Positions 24,120-36,599 of a stretch of 64,000 nucleotides of DNA are shown here, in pieces. Made by a program: the position numbers and the translations under genes. Within the stretch, counting starts at the first letter, position 1. Each line of letters opens with the position of its first letter. Where the stretch lies: positions 95,402,051-95,466,050 of the forward strand of contig OY821521.1 of the NCBI GenBank assembly GCA_963682025.1, written 5' to 3'. Origin of the DNA: Cordilura impudica (Eukaryota > Arthropoda > Insecta > Diptera > Scathophagidae). Below the pieces are notes generated by a model. It saw only the letters and a list, made by a program, of their open reading frames with translations, was not told the origin of the DNA and did no database searches.

Positions 24120-26686
24120 AAACCGTAATCAACCATTCTCATAAAATCATTTCCCATAGTAGTATCTATTTAAAAGGCGTCGCTCATGATTTTCTCGACA
24201 TCGTAGCAAAAGTAACGCTGCAATCACAAGACTCGGCTAGATTTTTTTTTCTGAAGTCTTGCATTTCGGCTTTATAAAATAGTTTGTGATTGGCGAGGGA
24301 GCTGTTTTACAAAATACACCACCTAGCATTTACAAACTTTTTATAAGCATTTTAAATCGTTTTGACGAATCTAAAAAAAAGTTCGTGATAAATTGCATCA
24401 GTAACTAAAAAAAAACTATTCCAACTATTACATATTTGAAGGTAATATTTTTCGAAACCATTTAAATTTTCACTTCTTAAAAGTTTTTATTCAAACATAA
24501 GGATCTATTAAATGTTTAAACACTTTTTGCAAAAGCATTTTTATTATTTAGATTCATTATTAATATTACATATTTATTTATTTTTTTTTTTTGTTTTTTT
24601 TTTTTTTTTTTTTTTGTTCAATATTTTTCTTTATTGTGAATTGTAATTGTTTTTATTATTATATTAATTTAATGAAATTTCATATATAAGTGTTTGTAGA
24701 GTAGATGGTGTGTAATATTTTATGTTGAATAATATTACTCGTTTAGTTTTAATAATGATTAAATATTTTTTTTGTTTTTAAATTTATTTTATGTTAATAA
24801 TAAAGAATAACGAACAATTTTAAAAAACATATTTGCTTTTGTTTTATAATATTGGTAAATATGAAATAATATATGTTAATGGCAGGGTTGTTAAAAAAAA
24901 CTGCTAAATATTTATATAGAAATATAAAATTTATCGATTCTTTGTGAAAACATTTGGATTGTGGAGCCTGTTAGATGTTCTCAATTGCTTTTTAACAATA
25001 ACATATAAAATTAAAAAATATCAATTAAAATTCCTAAAATATCTATAGAAATTTCAAACTAAATTTAAATTTAAAAAAATGTCTATGTCAAAAATATATG
25101 CAATAAAAAAATTATATCTTCATATTTAAGTTTCAGATGAACAGAGTTCGCTGTCCAAAGAATACAAGAATGCATCAAGGACTTACAACTATTATTTAGT
25201 TTTTCCATACGATCTTGTTGCCGAACTGGTTAAAAGGAATTTACTTAAATAGAAGTAGATGAAATATATAGTTTTTCTCAATATGTAAAACTGTAACAAA
25301 TTTATCGGTTTCTAAATGTTTTTCCTTAGTTTGAACTGGAGCAAAGCAAAACTTTCATTTGTTGAAAGGGAAAAAAATACTACAGAATGAGCCAAAAAAT
25401 GTCTCGTTAAAAAAGATTGACATTTTTAGTTTAAAAAAATTGTCTATTTTATATTGAAAAAAAAAAAAAAAAAAATACAATTAATAAAAATTTCATAGAT
25501 TTTGAAAAAAAAAAAATATATAAAATTTATCCATTCGAAAAATATATACCCAATATCATAGATAAAAAATCCATATCTTAATACAAACAAAAATTCATTA
25601 GAACTAGACATGATTCAGACAAAATTTGATGTTTTTATAAAAATTATAGTTGTTTATTAAAAATGAAAACTTATTAAAAAGAAAAAAATTCGAAATTGCT
25701 AAGCAATATTATTTGCACATTATATCTGTTGTTTGGTTATAATAAAACAATAATTTAAAAAGAAACTTGCCATTAATAGTTTTTGTTTTTAAGGGAAATC
25801 GTACTTTATTATTTAAGCAAATTTTAATTTGTATCTACACATAATGGGAGGATTTTGTGAGTTTTACTAGATTTTCTGTATGTTTCAAAAAATAAATGTT
25901 AACGAAAAACTTATAATTTAAGCATATAAATGTTTTTTTTTTTGTGATTTTAAGGGTTTTTTTTTACTAAATAAGTTTAATTATATATTTGTTTTCTTTA
26001 TCCTTTTACTTTCTTGTTTTTTGAAATACTTAAAAAACGTTTTATTTATTAATTTTCTTTTGCTAATACTTGTTTTTCTCATTTGTTTTTTTTTTTTTAT
26101 TTATCAACTAATTTCTTTTTTTTATATTCAATTTTTAATTTTGAGTTTTTGTTTTATGGTTGAGAAAATATTTTTTTTGTTTGTATCATTAAAGTGCATA
26201 AAATATTTTGTGTTTTCAAGTAGGAGCTCTACTCCTTTTTTATTTTATTAATTAAAACGAATTTCTTTTTATTTGCTTCTATATTGTATGTTTTCCTAAA
26301 AAAAAGCTTATGCTGTGTAGGTTTTTATTTTTTTTTTCTGTTTGTTTTTTTTTTATCAGTAGTACTATTACAATTATTTAACATTTAAGCAATATTTGTT
26401 TATTATTTTTTTTTAAACGTTATTCTAGATTTCAAAAATATTCATGTTTTTTTTTTAATTTATTTGTTTTTCAATCTGCATTTTTAAAAATTTCTACAAA
26501 TACATTTAAGTATATAGTGTGGTTTTGCATAGTGTGTGTATAATAATGAAATAGTAATGTTTTGTATTAAGATAAATATTAATAGATTTTTATCATTTTT
26601 TTTTTTTTTTTTTTAATTTACGCATAAAATGTATGCAAGTTTTTTTTTTTTTTTTTGTTTTACCATATTTTGTTTTGTTTTTTATT
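24120..26686 (-). other. Long AT-rich stretch, probable 3' UTR of the PABP-like gene and beyond
   Basis: It follows the stop codon of the PABP-like gene on the minus strand. It is dominated by T tracts on the plus strand (A tracts in the transcript), for example near 24585-24617, 26597-26615 and 26640-26656. I see no coding frame or repeat family. The 3' UTR end cannot be placed because TTTATT (inverse AATAAA) occurs several times. Confidence 0.4.
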
Positions 26687-26908
26687 TTAGTAATAAAATA
26701 CTTGACCTGGTTTTTGTCTTTTACGTTCTTCTAATTTACGATTGATTTCTTGTTGGCGCTCAATTTTACTTAAAGCTCGAGCTACATAAAGGTACTTGTC
26801 ACCCAATTGTTTGCCGTTCAAAGCAATAACAGCTGCCAGAGCTGATTGGGGATTTTCAAAAGCCACAAAACCAAATCGTTTAGAACGTCCCTCTTCATCA
26901 GTCATTAC
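26687..26908 (-). CDS. PABP-like two-RRM protein, last coding exon
   Basis: 73 codons plus stop, residues 253-325 of the protein. The acceptor TTTTAG precedes GTAATGACTGATGAA at 26908. The exon starts in phase 0 after the AAG codon of the previous exon, giving HK then [10 protein letters not shown] across the junction, as in PABP RRM sequences. It carries the second half of RRM2: RNP1 is KRFGFVAF, and [17 protein letters not shown] closes the domain. A basic, Glu-rich helix follows ([18 protein letters not shown]) with the end PGQVFYY. Short RRM linkers like this occur in PABPs, but the PABC (MLLE) domain is absent. Confidence 0.88.
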   Translation of the reverse strand, partial: VMTDEEGRSKRFGFVAFENPQSALAAVIALNGKQLGDKYLYVARALSKIERQQEINRKLEERKRQKPGQVFYY

Positions 26909-27949
26909 CTAAAATTTAAAAACAACATTTTAAGATTTATTTCAATATCAAGTTTCATGTTGCCATATCACAATGCGATATGTGTAACATTATTTACATA
27001 TATAAATAAATCTATTTTAAGTAAAATTATAGTAATGTTTCATAATTTATATGCTAAAAGTATGCCCACGACTATATGTATTCAAGGCTTTTATTTTCCA
27101 TCTAATAATTCTAGTAGAGTTTACAAATAAGAAAAAAAAACATGCGACGTACAATCACCCTGCTTGCTTACAGGTTTCCAAAATCATTAACAGAAAAGAG
27201 CAAAACATTTGAGTATGGGGGTTGTTTATTTAATGTTTTTGTTGTTGTAGGGGGTTACATTATATCACACACTGACTTTGTAAAAAATAACCCCAAACCC
27301 AACATTTCCCAACAGAAAGTTCGTTTAGTGTTATGCTCGATTACAATGTTTGGAGAAAAATATAGGATTTTATTGAAAAAGTGCTAATTGCAGTTGGAAA
27401 CAAGGAAAAGTTTAGTGCGCATAAGCGAAGAGAGTAAGAGCAAATATTGTCCACAAGGGAGAATCATATATTTAACTATATAGATGGAGTGGAATTGTAT
27501 AACGTGAATAAGATGGAAATTTGGTGAAAGTATGAAAAGCAAATAAGGAGATGAACACATGTTTAAATAAATCATTTGAAATATTAAGATAAAAGGAAAA
27601 ATATGAGAATTTATGAAGTAACAAAATGACAAATCATGTATTTATTTTATTCATAAAACAATTGATTTTTTTTAATAGAGCTGAATATTTCAAATTCAAG
27701 AAAAAAAAAAGGAAAAACATCTATAGCGATGATAAAAATAATTATTTATTAAACAAATGAAATTCTATTTTATTTTTCCCGTTTCCTGTGATTTCAAATG
27801 CTACCATTTTAAAAAAAGTAAATTTTAGTTTTCCTGCTTTAATCTATACGTTGGCCCTTATGACTCCTTTAGGGTTAAATTGACCTAATTCAAAAATAGT
27901 AAACATAGTCGGTTTTCCATAAAGTCAATTTACCTATACTTTTTTTTAA

Positions 27950-30335
27950 TTGTAGAGTCTAATGTTCAGGTCTCAGCCTGCATAGCACAAAGACTTAATA
28001 TTTTCAGACTGTCCCGCAGAATACGACCAAAAAGAAAAGTCTTTACAAAAACATATAAAAACACATTTTTTTATTCTTCAATAGTCTCCTTTTTGCTCGA
28101 CGTACCTCATCCAGCGATTTTCTAAATTTTTAAGTCTTCCGCAAAGTAAATTTCGAAAGGTTCTCAAAATAGGCTACTGTTGCAGAGGTGACCTCCAAAT
28201 TCGACTCAGATTCTTTTTCTGCCTAGCAATTTCTTTAAATTTGGAACCAAAACTGGAGAATAAGGTGACTGCGGCTACAATTCATACCTCAACTCGTGCA
28301 CTTTGAAATCGGATCCGCACAAGTGACCACCCAAGCATAATCACTTTTTTGGCTAAATGGGGGTGTTTTTTTTCTTGACTTCTTCGTTTCATTGGCCGAA
28401 TAATGAATGAATGAATGATGAATAATATTCTCCATTTATTCTTTGTCCTTTTTTCACGTAGTCAATATATATACTAAATAAATCTCATCAGGCTTCCGAA
28501 AAAATTTTTCATGTGAGACTACCGTGAATTATGTTATCAACCGGTGGAAAAATATAGAGAAGAATAAAAAAATAATGGCAATCGTTTTGGATTTTAAAAG
28601 AGCATTTGAAACCATCGATAGGGAAATATTAATAAACAAACTATTTATGTATGGTATTCAAGATACGGAACTAAAGTGGTTTAAATCATACTTATCTAAC
28701 AGAAAACAATTTACAAAGGTTAACGATGCAAAATCAGAGAAAATAAATAATAACTATGGAGTTCCCCAAGGGTCATTATTGGGAGCATTATTGTTTATTA
28801 TATATATAAATGATATGCCGAATGTATTGAAAAAAAGCGAAATAGTTTTATACGCAGACGATACACTTATTTTCACAGAAGGATGTAACTCTGAACAATG
28901 TCGGGTCAACTTAACAACAGATATGAATAACATAGGTAAATGGTTAAAATTAAATGAAAAAAAAAAAAAAAAAAAACGAAAACTATGGAAATAAATATGA
29001 AAAGTGAAATGAATATTGAAATAAATGGAGAAATTATAGAGAAAGTTGAACACATCAAATACCTTGGCTTCATAATTGGCAAAAAGCTAAAATTTAATGA
29101 ACATATAGAGTTCGTATGTAAAAAAAATCGGAAAAAAAATCGGGTTCTTTAAAAGAATAAGAAATAAAATAAACGTCTTAACGGCAATAAACGTCTACAA
29201 TTTAATAATTAAACCACATTTTGAATTCGGGTCCACAATATTATACACATGCTGCACTGATACACATATAGAAAGATTACAAAAACTTCAAAATAAGGCA
29301 ATGCGATCGATTTTGAAATGCAACAAGATACACACCAATAAACACCATGCTAAATACTCTCAAATGGATGAATATAAAACAACGGCTAGCACTAAACACC
29401 ATAAAACTGATACAAAAATACGACAGGGGACTGCACCAGACTACTTAAGTGAACAAGGTATGTTGGTGAGATATGTTGTTGATATATGTTGGTGAGACAC
29501 AACCATATTCACTACGGAATGCCAATAACTTTAGACTGCAGCGGGTTACAACATCCTCAATGCAGAGATATCTTTTCTATAAAGGCCTCAAACTATTCAA
29601 CTCATTACCAACTAGAATTCAGAATGAACTCAATAATAATATCTTTAATAAAGAATGTATAAATTTTGTTAGAAACGAAATATAAATGAATTATGTCAAT
29701 TAAGAGTATTATAAATACTAATAAATGAATTAACTAACTAATTCCATGTATATCTCAAAAAACAACCGTGCCCATAACCATGCCAGCCGATGTCACTGTC
29801 TTTGCTATCTTCGGGCAGATTCACCTGGTACATTTCATTGCTTTGACAGTTGTTTCATTTCTGGTTTATAATGGTGAATCCATGTTTACATAACATCGAT
29901 GAAGAAATTTATCAGAATCGCGACGGAAAAGCTGTAAACCAGCTACTAAATCCGTCACTCGATTGTGAGCAAGCGCGATAGCTATTTCATACCCAAAATT
30001 AAAATGACTGAAACATGTGACATGCCCGTGGCCTTAACTATTGATGATTTCCGAAGTAACTAACGGCTACGTTGAAATTCCTTTACCCAACTGTAGAAAG
30101 CCTTAAAAGGTGGTGCAGCTGTGCCATGGATTTCGTATAGCTCATCATTGATTTGCCTTTCAAGTAGAATTGTTTGATAACAGCACGAATTTTATTATTC
30201 CCATTTTTCAAAAATAGCAAAGTTGTCTCAACCAATTGATTATTAAAAAATAAATAAAAAAAATTCAGTCGTCTTTTGCAACTGGACGTATTTTGCAACT
30301 GTTTTAAATTTTTAGTGATTCTTATATGATTTGTA
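27950..30335 (-). mobile_element. mariner element remnant, split by a LINE
   Basis: On the minus strand the region 30300-29745 gives broken frames: VIKQFYLKGKS, LFRRDSDKFLHRC, MDS, YTRNE, EDSKDSDIGWHGYGHG and VFxDIHGIS. After the LINE, 28475-27990 gives IYIDYVKKGQRINGEYYSS and then RWMRYVEQKGDY. These match, in order, the mariner helix-turn-helix, DETW, K-x-A-K-T-V-x-S-A-G-K-V, VFWD-x-x-G-I-x-x-IDYL and C-terminal GDYVE regions. Many stops and frame changes are present. TIRs were not located with confidence. Confidence 0.8.
28487..29738 (+). mobile_element. Non-LTR retrotransposon fragment (CR1/L2/Jockey group) inserted in mariner
   Basis: A plus-strand frame at 28524-28994 contains AIVLDFKRAFETIDREIL, WFKSYLSNRKQF, YGVPQGSLLGALLFIIYIND and the catalytic LYADDTLIF box of a reverse transcriptase. 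After an A-rich frameshift near 28970 come EKVEHIKYLGFIIGKKLKF, LIIKPHFEFGST and RLQKLQNKAMRSILKC. The C-terminal frame 29473-29685 (LRNANNFRL, KGLKLFNSLPTRIQ) ends in a stop. The endonuclease part is missing (5' truncation). The flanks ACTAA at 28482-28486 and 29739-29743 are a probable duplication. Confidence 0.8.
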
Positions 30336-31573
30336 AAGACTTTTTGATTTACCCTTCATTGAAATATTAGAAAAAAACTTGATCAATGACTTTGCTTTAT
30401 CCTAATTGACGAATAATCAGACATTATTTGAAAAGTTATCTCACACAGAATGTTTTATACAAAAATTCTTCTGATGAATAATTTTTTAGAGTGCAAAGTG
30501 CAATTTTTAATTCAATATGAATTTCTCTCTTTTGTATTTTTACTTAAAACTTATGAATACTTTAACTAATTGCATTGATGACCATAAACATTATCAGTTA
30601 ACTAATAAGATCGAATTTTAATAGCGATGGACAATACAAAAACGTGAAGTTACATCATATTTGTTCTTCGCTTTAAAGGCTGAATTAAACAAAATGGTGG
30701 CAGGCACCTTAATTTAAAAATTAAAACAAGTATTATTTTAGAAAGATATATAGATAGTTGCTACAAATATAGAAAAATCGAATTCAAAAATATTAAGTAA
30801 GCCATACAATGAACTTTATTCGAGCTCGCCCCATAAATCTTTGCACTTTTTTCGCAGTCAATTTTCAATTAGTACTGAAATCATCTATAGATTTAATTAC
30901 TGGTGTCTATTTCAATTTACCTTTAATAGTTAAATTTTCCTCTACTGGTAGTAATTGGAGATAATTAGGTGGGTTGGTTTCTTTGGGGACAAAAAAGATG
31001 CCAATGTTTCAGTACCATTCAATGGTTTCTTTTGCATAGTGGGGCAATTTCTGGCTAGAACAATGCTTTTTGTAACCTGAGACCTTATAAATGGACGTTT
31101 AAGCATTTCTCTCTATAACTTTAAATATTTATGGTGCTCGTTGTAAAATACCAAACATTCTCCACGATTACGTGTTGTTCCTGAAGTTTGCAAAGCAACA
31201 TGTTCATCATTTTAAACCATTTTACATTTTGCATAAAATTTAGAAATCTGAAAATTTTACTAGTAATGGATTGAAGAGCAAGGGTCCTTTGAAAACGTAA
31301 ACTTTTGAGCTACATTAAGGTCTTAATAGTCAAACATTCATTGAACTTTTTTTTAATTTCATCATTTTTGGTAATTTCATCATTTACAAATTACAAAAAA
31401 AAAAAACTTTTCAGACAATTCAATCAATTCTGACATGTTTTAGAAAGAGTTAAAGAAAAAGTCTATCAAATGTTTCCTTAAATTTCAAATATTGATGTGT
31501 CAAACTAACAACAAAGCTCTTGCGGAAAATAATATTTAATACAAGTATGTATTGAAAATTAATGCAAACATAC

Positions 31574-32329
31574 CTTATGACTGGTTATACGTCCAAATGG
31601 TTCAAACATCTCTCGCATATGTTGTTCGGAAAAATCTTCATTGAAGTTCTTTACATACAAATTCCTAAATTGCGTAGCTTTCTCCTGTTCCCGATCACGT
31701 CTCGGTATATATTTGACGACATGAACCTTTTGATTATTACACAACATGCCATTAACCTTCTCAATGGCCACACGGGCAGCGTCCTCAGTATCGAAGTGAA
31801 CAAATCCATAGCCACGTGAGTTGCCATGTTCATCCTTGGCCACATTGCAATTGAGAATATTGCCAAAAACGGAAAAAGTATCATACATGGCCTTGTTGTC
31901 AATTGAGCGTTCCAGATTTTTTATATAAATCTTACCACCGTCTGGGGAATTGGTGCTTGAGGCACTGCCTGAAGAAGTGCTGCCAGCTGAAAGATGAGGA
32001 GAAATTGAAGTAATATTACCAGTACCTAGACCAATAGGGGCATGAGGCGTACGATTCAGGTGACTGCCCGCCAAATGGTGGTTGTTATTTCCAGCTGCAC
32101 CATGATGACCTGTATGAGTGGTGAGATGATGACCCAACGGTCCGGCTCCACCAGTATGGGCAGCCGCATGATGTAGCTGGGCCTGTTGGCCAGCGTGGTG
32201 AGCGGCGGCTAGAGGATGGCCAGCGGCTGCAGCTAAAGAGGCGTGATGATTTAAAGCCGATTGTTGTTGATGATAGTGATGGCTGGCAGCCGCCGGATTA
32301 CCACGGAACGTCATCGAGTTGACAAACAT
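31574..32329 (-). CDS. Poly(A)-binding-protein-like two-RRM protein, first coding exon
   Basis: An RNA-binding protein of 325 residues in total. This exon encodes residues 1-252. I chose the ATG at 32329 ([10 protein letters not shown]) because the frame upstream has low-complexity, UTR-like content. The second ATG (32314) is also possible. Residues 13-128 are rich in His, Ala, Gly and Gln, suggesting a disordered region. RRM1 spans about 134-208, with RNP2 IYIKNL and RNP1 [11 protein letters not shown]2 starts at about 223 with RNP2 LYVKNF and is completed by the next exon. The two domains match RRM2 and RRM3 of canonical PABP most closely. Absence of the other two RRMs and of PABC sets it apart from pAbp. 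It may be the CG4612-type protein of flies; that name is from memory and unverified. A cytoplasmic mRNA-binding role is inferred. Confidence 0.88.
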
Positions 32330-33180
32330 AATCGGCAGATTTCGGTTGTAGTGTTGTGTTGTATTTGAACGCGTTAATTTATTTATATTATGTGTTGTAT
32401 AGAGTTTATTAATATATATTGAATTGCTATTTAAGCCCAAAATTTTGACGATTGTTAATTTTATGTAAAGACAAAAAAATGAAAAACTAATTTTATTTTT
32501 ATATTTTTTATTAACTGGTGAGTGAGATAAAATGAAAATCCACCTGTATTTAACGTTTGCTGCACTTTTCTGCGTTTTTTCTTTTCTTTCGATACGTTTC
32601 CTGTTTGGAAGCAAAAAGAAACTATAAAATGTTTTAAATTCTCTTTATTATTTGTTATATCTCTTTAATTCGTTTTTCTTTTGTCACTCTCTTTGCTTTT
32701 TTTCCAATTATCACACAAAATTGGCTTTCACTTTTTCTTCTCGATTTTTTTTTTTATATATTTTTTGTAATGAAAAATTTCTTATTTTATAGATTTTATT
32801 ATTAGTAATTGTTTTAATTTTATTATAAAACTAATATTTATGGGTTGTATTATTGATTAATATAAAATATTAACTAATTTGTTAATTTTTTTAAATAAAT
32901 TTTTACACAAAATTACAAGCGCAGCTAAAAAGTGCAGCAGACGAAAAAATTCTTGTCTTTTTGTTATCCTTTATTTTCTCTATTTCGTTATTCGTCGCAA
33001 ATAGATGCCACGCTATTTGTTTTTATATCAAAAGTATGGTAATTTTCTTTAAAATTATACTACTGGCAGTACTGAAGTGTTAACAAATTTGTTTATTTAA
33101 AAATCGTCTAATCCACAATGTTTAGAGTCAATTTCTGGTTTTGCTTCAAGAAAAAAATATTGTTTAATTCCATATAAAAA
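32330..33180 (-). promoter_or_regulatory. 5' UTR and upstream region of the PABP-like gene
   Basis: The minus-strand frame stays open above 32329 to about 32614 but is AT-rich and low-complexity, as expected of a UTR. No TATA box or initiator could be fixed. Beyond about 32630 lies AT-rich DNA, then a Jockey fragment at 33187. Confidence 0.3.
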
Positions 33181-33186
33181 AAGGGA

Positions 33187-33538
33187 ATGAGTATAAACGT
33201 TTTTTGGTGCAATTTCGAAAAACTATTTGAGTTTACGGGTGTCACCCCGATCCGTTCCAAATTTTTACCACTTGTACATTTTGTTGCGATTCTTTGTCTA
33301 CGCGTGTCCTATTTGGAGTGGCGCTGCCAACTGCCACCTAAAACGCTTACAAATTATACAAAACAAATGTCTTAAAATAAAAAATAAATTTCCCTGGCGG
33401 TATCCTACAAATCTTCTTCATGAAGAAACAGGTTATGAAAAAATTATCAAGATCATAAAAAGCATTAATAATAATTACTTTGCCAAAATTGAAAATTCCT
33501 CTTACCCACTGATAAGAGAATGTAGGAAAATAACGTAA
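33187..33538 (+). pseudogene. Jockey-type reverse transcriptase C-terminal fragment
   Basis: Two frames (breaks near 33240 and 33290) give YILLRFFVYACPIWSGAA, LKRLQIIQNKCLKIKNKFPW and TNLLHEETGYEKI. This is the family pattern of an R-P-x-x-x-YA-x-PIW motif, then L-Q-x-x-QN-K, PW-x-x-x-T-x-x-LH. It ends at a stop at 33536. It is a severely 5'-truncated, dead copy in the divergent intergenic region between the PABP-like gene and Brca2. Confidence 0.75.
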
Positions 33539-33539
33539 A

Positions 33540-34211
33540 ATTAAAATCACCAAATTGAAAATTGTATGCTTATAGATGTCTAGTATTTATAATAAACCTC
33601 CTATAAGTACATAAATATTTTCAGATAGTATTTGAATTTATTAAATCATATAAAGATTTATTTTCTTCCCATTTTTCTTTAAAAATCATTAAAAAATAAA
33701 ATAAAAACTATTTAATAGCTTTAAATCCTATATATTATTTGTTGCAATATCTATATGTAAAAATAAGATCTCATATGTAAATATCATATTTGTTAAAATA
33801 GTAAATAAAGGAAGAATATATAATTGAAAATTAATGTGATTCTAGAGAAATAATTTTTTTTCGGTCGAGCACATTTTCGGAGTTATGGACCGACAAAGCA
33901 ATGACTTTGATTTGTTTTTAAATTTGTTATTTAGTATCGGATTTCACCAATATATATATATATATATACCATTGGAAAGCTTACTTGAATGCCTTTTATT
34001 TGATATTTCAAAATCGATTAACTCGTTATGAACCTATTTAAGTTTTTGTATTTTTTAAGTTTTTTTTTTTTTTGAAAACGTGGCATTATCTAATAAAATG
34101 ATCTAAACAAGGTTGATATTTGCAACAACTGAATGAAAGCTGGGTCCACTAGCTTCATTTCGATGCCTAGTTTGCCCTCTTACCTCTTTCAGTACCGGAT
34201 ATATTGGGGAC
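33540..34211. other. AT-rich sequence after the Jockey fragment
   Basis: An A-rich tail-like region (AAATAAAATAAAAACT near 33700), a TA microsatellite near 33951-33968 and a T tract near 34056. No gene is recognised. Confidence 0.4.
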
Positions 34212-34214
34212 TTA

Positions 34215-34715
34215 AAGTGTGTTTACACTATGTGTATTTTCCATATGTAAATTTAGTTTTACGATCCATACGTAATTCCGTGTGTGTGTCAAAATTAGCG
34301 TTTTACATACGATTCATAATTTTTGCGTTCAAACGTACATATGTATTTCCGTATGACATAACCTCTAAATGTAAACAACAGCTGATTTAATTTGTGAATT
34401 TAAAAAAATTTATTGTTAAAAATAAAGTTATATGTTTTATATATTTTTTAATTGTTAATTAATATTAAACAATTTATTTTTCTTTCAATATTAATCTTTA
34501 TAATTTACTTTTTTTTTCTTTCGCCACAAGCAGTGTTGTATTTTCATATGTTTGTCTTGCCAAAATAGAAGCTGCTCCAATTGAAAAATTTACATATGTC
34601 TTGCAAAATGTGTTGTCTATAAACAATGTTTGAAAGGGTTCACACTATGTGTACAAATTACACGTGCTAAAAAACTAAGAAAAACACAAGCAAAACACGT
34701 AGTGTGAACGCAGCT
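34215..34715 (+). mobile_element. MITE family M2, copy with TTA flanks
   Basis: Begins AAGTGTGTTTACACTATGTG and ends GTGTGAACGCAGCT, with TTA on both sides (34212-34214 and 34716-34718). It is very similar to copy 1 at 247-746 and lies about 320 bp upstream of the Brca2 start codon, where it may affect the promoter region. Confidence 0.85.
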
Positions 34716-35039
34716 TTAGGGCTGAAGCACAAAGTTTGATATGATTTCAAATTCAGATAACATTTTTCCTTTTTTTCAGTGTACACATATGAAAAAATTT
34801 TGTCTCTGTATGTTTGACGTTTGCACTTCAATAAGAAAGTTTTGAACGCCCCTGCATTAGTATACATATATGTATTTCTATTTATATCCTATTTTTAATT
34901 TATTGAAAAAATAAAAGTTAAAATTTGTTTATCATTTTTATTGAAATTGGAATATTCAACGTATTGGCAACACTGCGCACTAATTTACATGTTTACATGC
35001 TACCAGAATTATTACAAAATATATATAATAATTTTAACT

Positions 35040-36261
35040 ATGTTAGATGAATCCATTACATCCAGCCCCTCGAAATCCAATAAATCTATACATAAAGTGC
35101 GGTTGTTAAGGAAAAATAAGCGGAAAAAATTAGATGAAAATATTCAGAATCGCGATATTAGGAATGAAACTAACGTGGACAAAATCTTACTTGATTTCTA
35201 CAAGGGTTCTGAGGATGAATTAGATGATGCACTTAATAAGGACAAAAATAATACATTTACAATTTCAAAACCATCAGCAATAATCGAAAATTACAAACCT
35301 TTTGAAATGGAACAATGTTTAGCAATGGCAGATCGATTAACAACGAATCAACAGGATGATAGAAATAAAGATGAATTTCCGGAAAATCAAGGATTTTATA
35401 CCTGTCAAACCATGGAGGAAAAAGAAATGTCTGCTACTGCTGCTTTAACTAAACAGGAATCATCTTTTTTGATAACAGAATCGGAATTGATAAACTGTTG
35501 TCATCAAGCAGAGAAAGTATTTGAGGAAAAAAAACCGGCCCTACAAAAACATGAAATTGAATTAGCAAACATTTTAGAACCTGGCTCACCTAATCGCAAA
35601 ATGTCATTAGTAAATTCTATACTAGAAGATTTTTCTCAATCTCCTTTAAGTAAAGATCAATCAGTTACATACACATATTGGCAACATACACCCGAATTTC
35701 GTCTTCGAAGAAAACCTATAAAAACTTACAGTCGCAAGTGCCTTAATCGTACTCGAACCAATCTCAGTAAACGCTTAGAATCAATATCCTCTGATGATGA
35801 TCGGAACAGCAACTGCTCTTCCATATCAGTTCAAGAAGAGGTTGCTCCTCTGGGAGGAGTTTATAGTGGTACTGGTACCGATACATCACAAAGATTATGC
35901 CAGAATCTTTTAAATTTAAGTGCCTTTTTTACCCAAAGCTCATCAACAAATTCTAGTCAGGATCTAAACTATCTAAATTGCTCCGATACGTTGTTAACAG
36001 CCGGCAGTCAAGAAAGATTATTATATAATATATCTAGTATCATTTACGAAATTCTAAAATTACGTTCTACATGTCCTGATAAATTAACAACTGATTCGCA
36101 TAGTTCTAATCAGGATTTTTGCGGATTTCCTAGTCAAAAAGAAGAAGATACTAATTCTATTGATTTGGTGGTAGAATATGAACATGTGCATTTAAATAAA
36201 ACTTTAATTGAACATATTTTACCTCTAGAAGAGCAAAAAATGGATATAATAAGCTCAGATG
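35040..36261 (+). CDS. Brca2: Brca2 homologue, first coding exon
   Basis: BRCA2 loads and controls RAD51 in recombinational DNA repair and meiosis. This exon encodes residues 1-407 plus one base. The ATG at 35040 (MLDESITSSPSKSN) is preferred over the upstream in-frame ATG at 34941, which would add a hydrophobic, UTR-like run (YYKIYIIIL). The exon is Ser-, Asn- and acid-rich with a basic patch RLLRKNKRKK near residue 20. It has no BRC repeat. The donor GATG then GTAACT at 36261/36262 leaves phase 1, which joins in frame to the next exon (G plus TT gives Val408). Assignment rests on BRC repeats in later exons and matching splice phases. Without an mRNA, linkage of this exon is slightly less certain than the repeats themselves. 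Confidence 0.85.
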
Positions 36262-36599
36262 GTAACTACATTAAATTTATGTGTTTTTTTTTTAAATATG
36301 AGATTATAATTATAAACATTTTAAAATTGTGATACATAAGGTTTGCGCATGAAAAAATTATAACATTAATTTTTACTTAAAATTATTACATTTTTTTTAA
36401 TCATGTTTAGAATAGATTTTAATGGAAAAGTACTTGAAAAAATTATAAAAATTTTTAATCAAAATCAGAAACGGGATTTTAAAACAGTCGCATAAAAGAC
36501 AAAAAGTAACCCGGTTTATTAAAAATTATAACAATGTTTTACTATTAAGAGGAGCCCGGGAAGAGGCAGAAAAAGGGTTATACTCACCCTAATAAGATT

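Larger units (their letters stand above)
26909..31573 (-). other. Intron of the PABP-like gene (4665 bp)
   Basis: The donor AAG then GTATGTTTG (31573) and the acceptor TTTTAG (26909-26910) are canonical and keep the frame. The intron holds a mariner remnant split by a LINE (27950-30335). The remaining stretches, 26911-27950 and 30336-31573, are AT-rich, without other elements that I can name. Confidence 0.85.

Noticed and set aside
31562..31902. Frames overlapping the PABP-like exon on other strands or frames
   Set aside because: Shadows of the RRM-coding exon, which has matching splice sites and family motifs.
34941..35039. Upstream ATG extension of Brca2 (33 codons)
   Set aside because: It encodes a hydrophobic, UTR-like stretch. 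The ATG at 35040 begins a typical charged, Ser-rich N-terminus.
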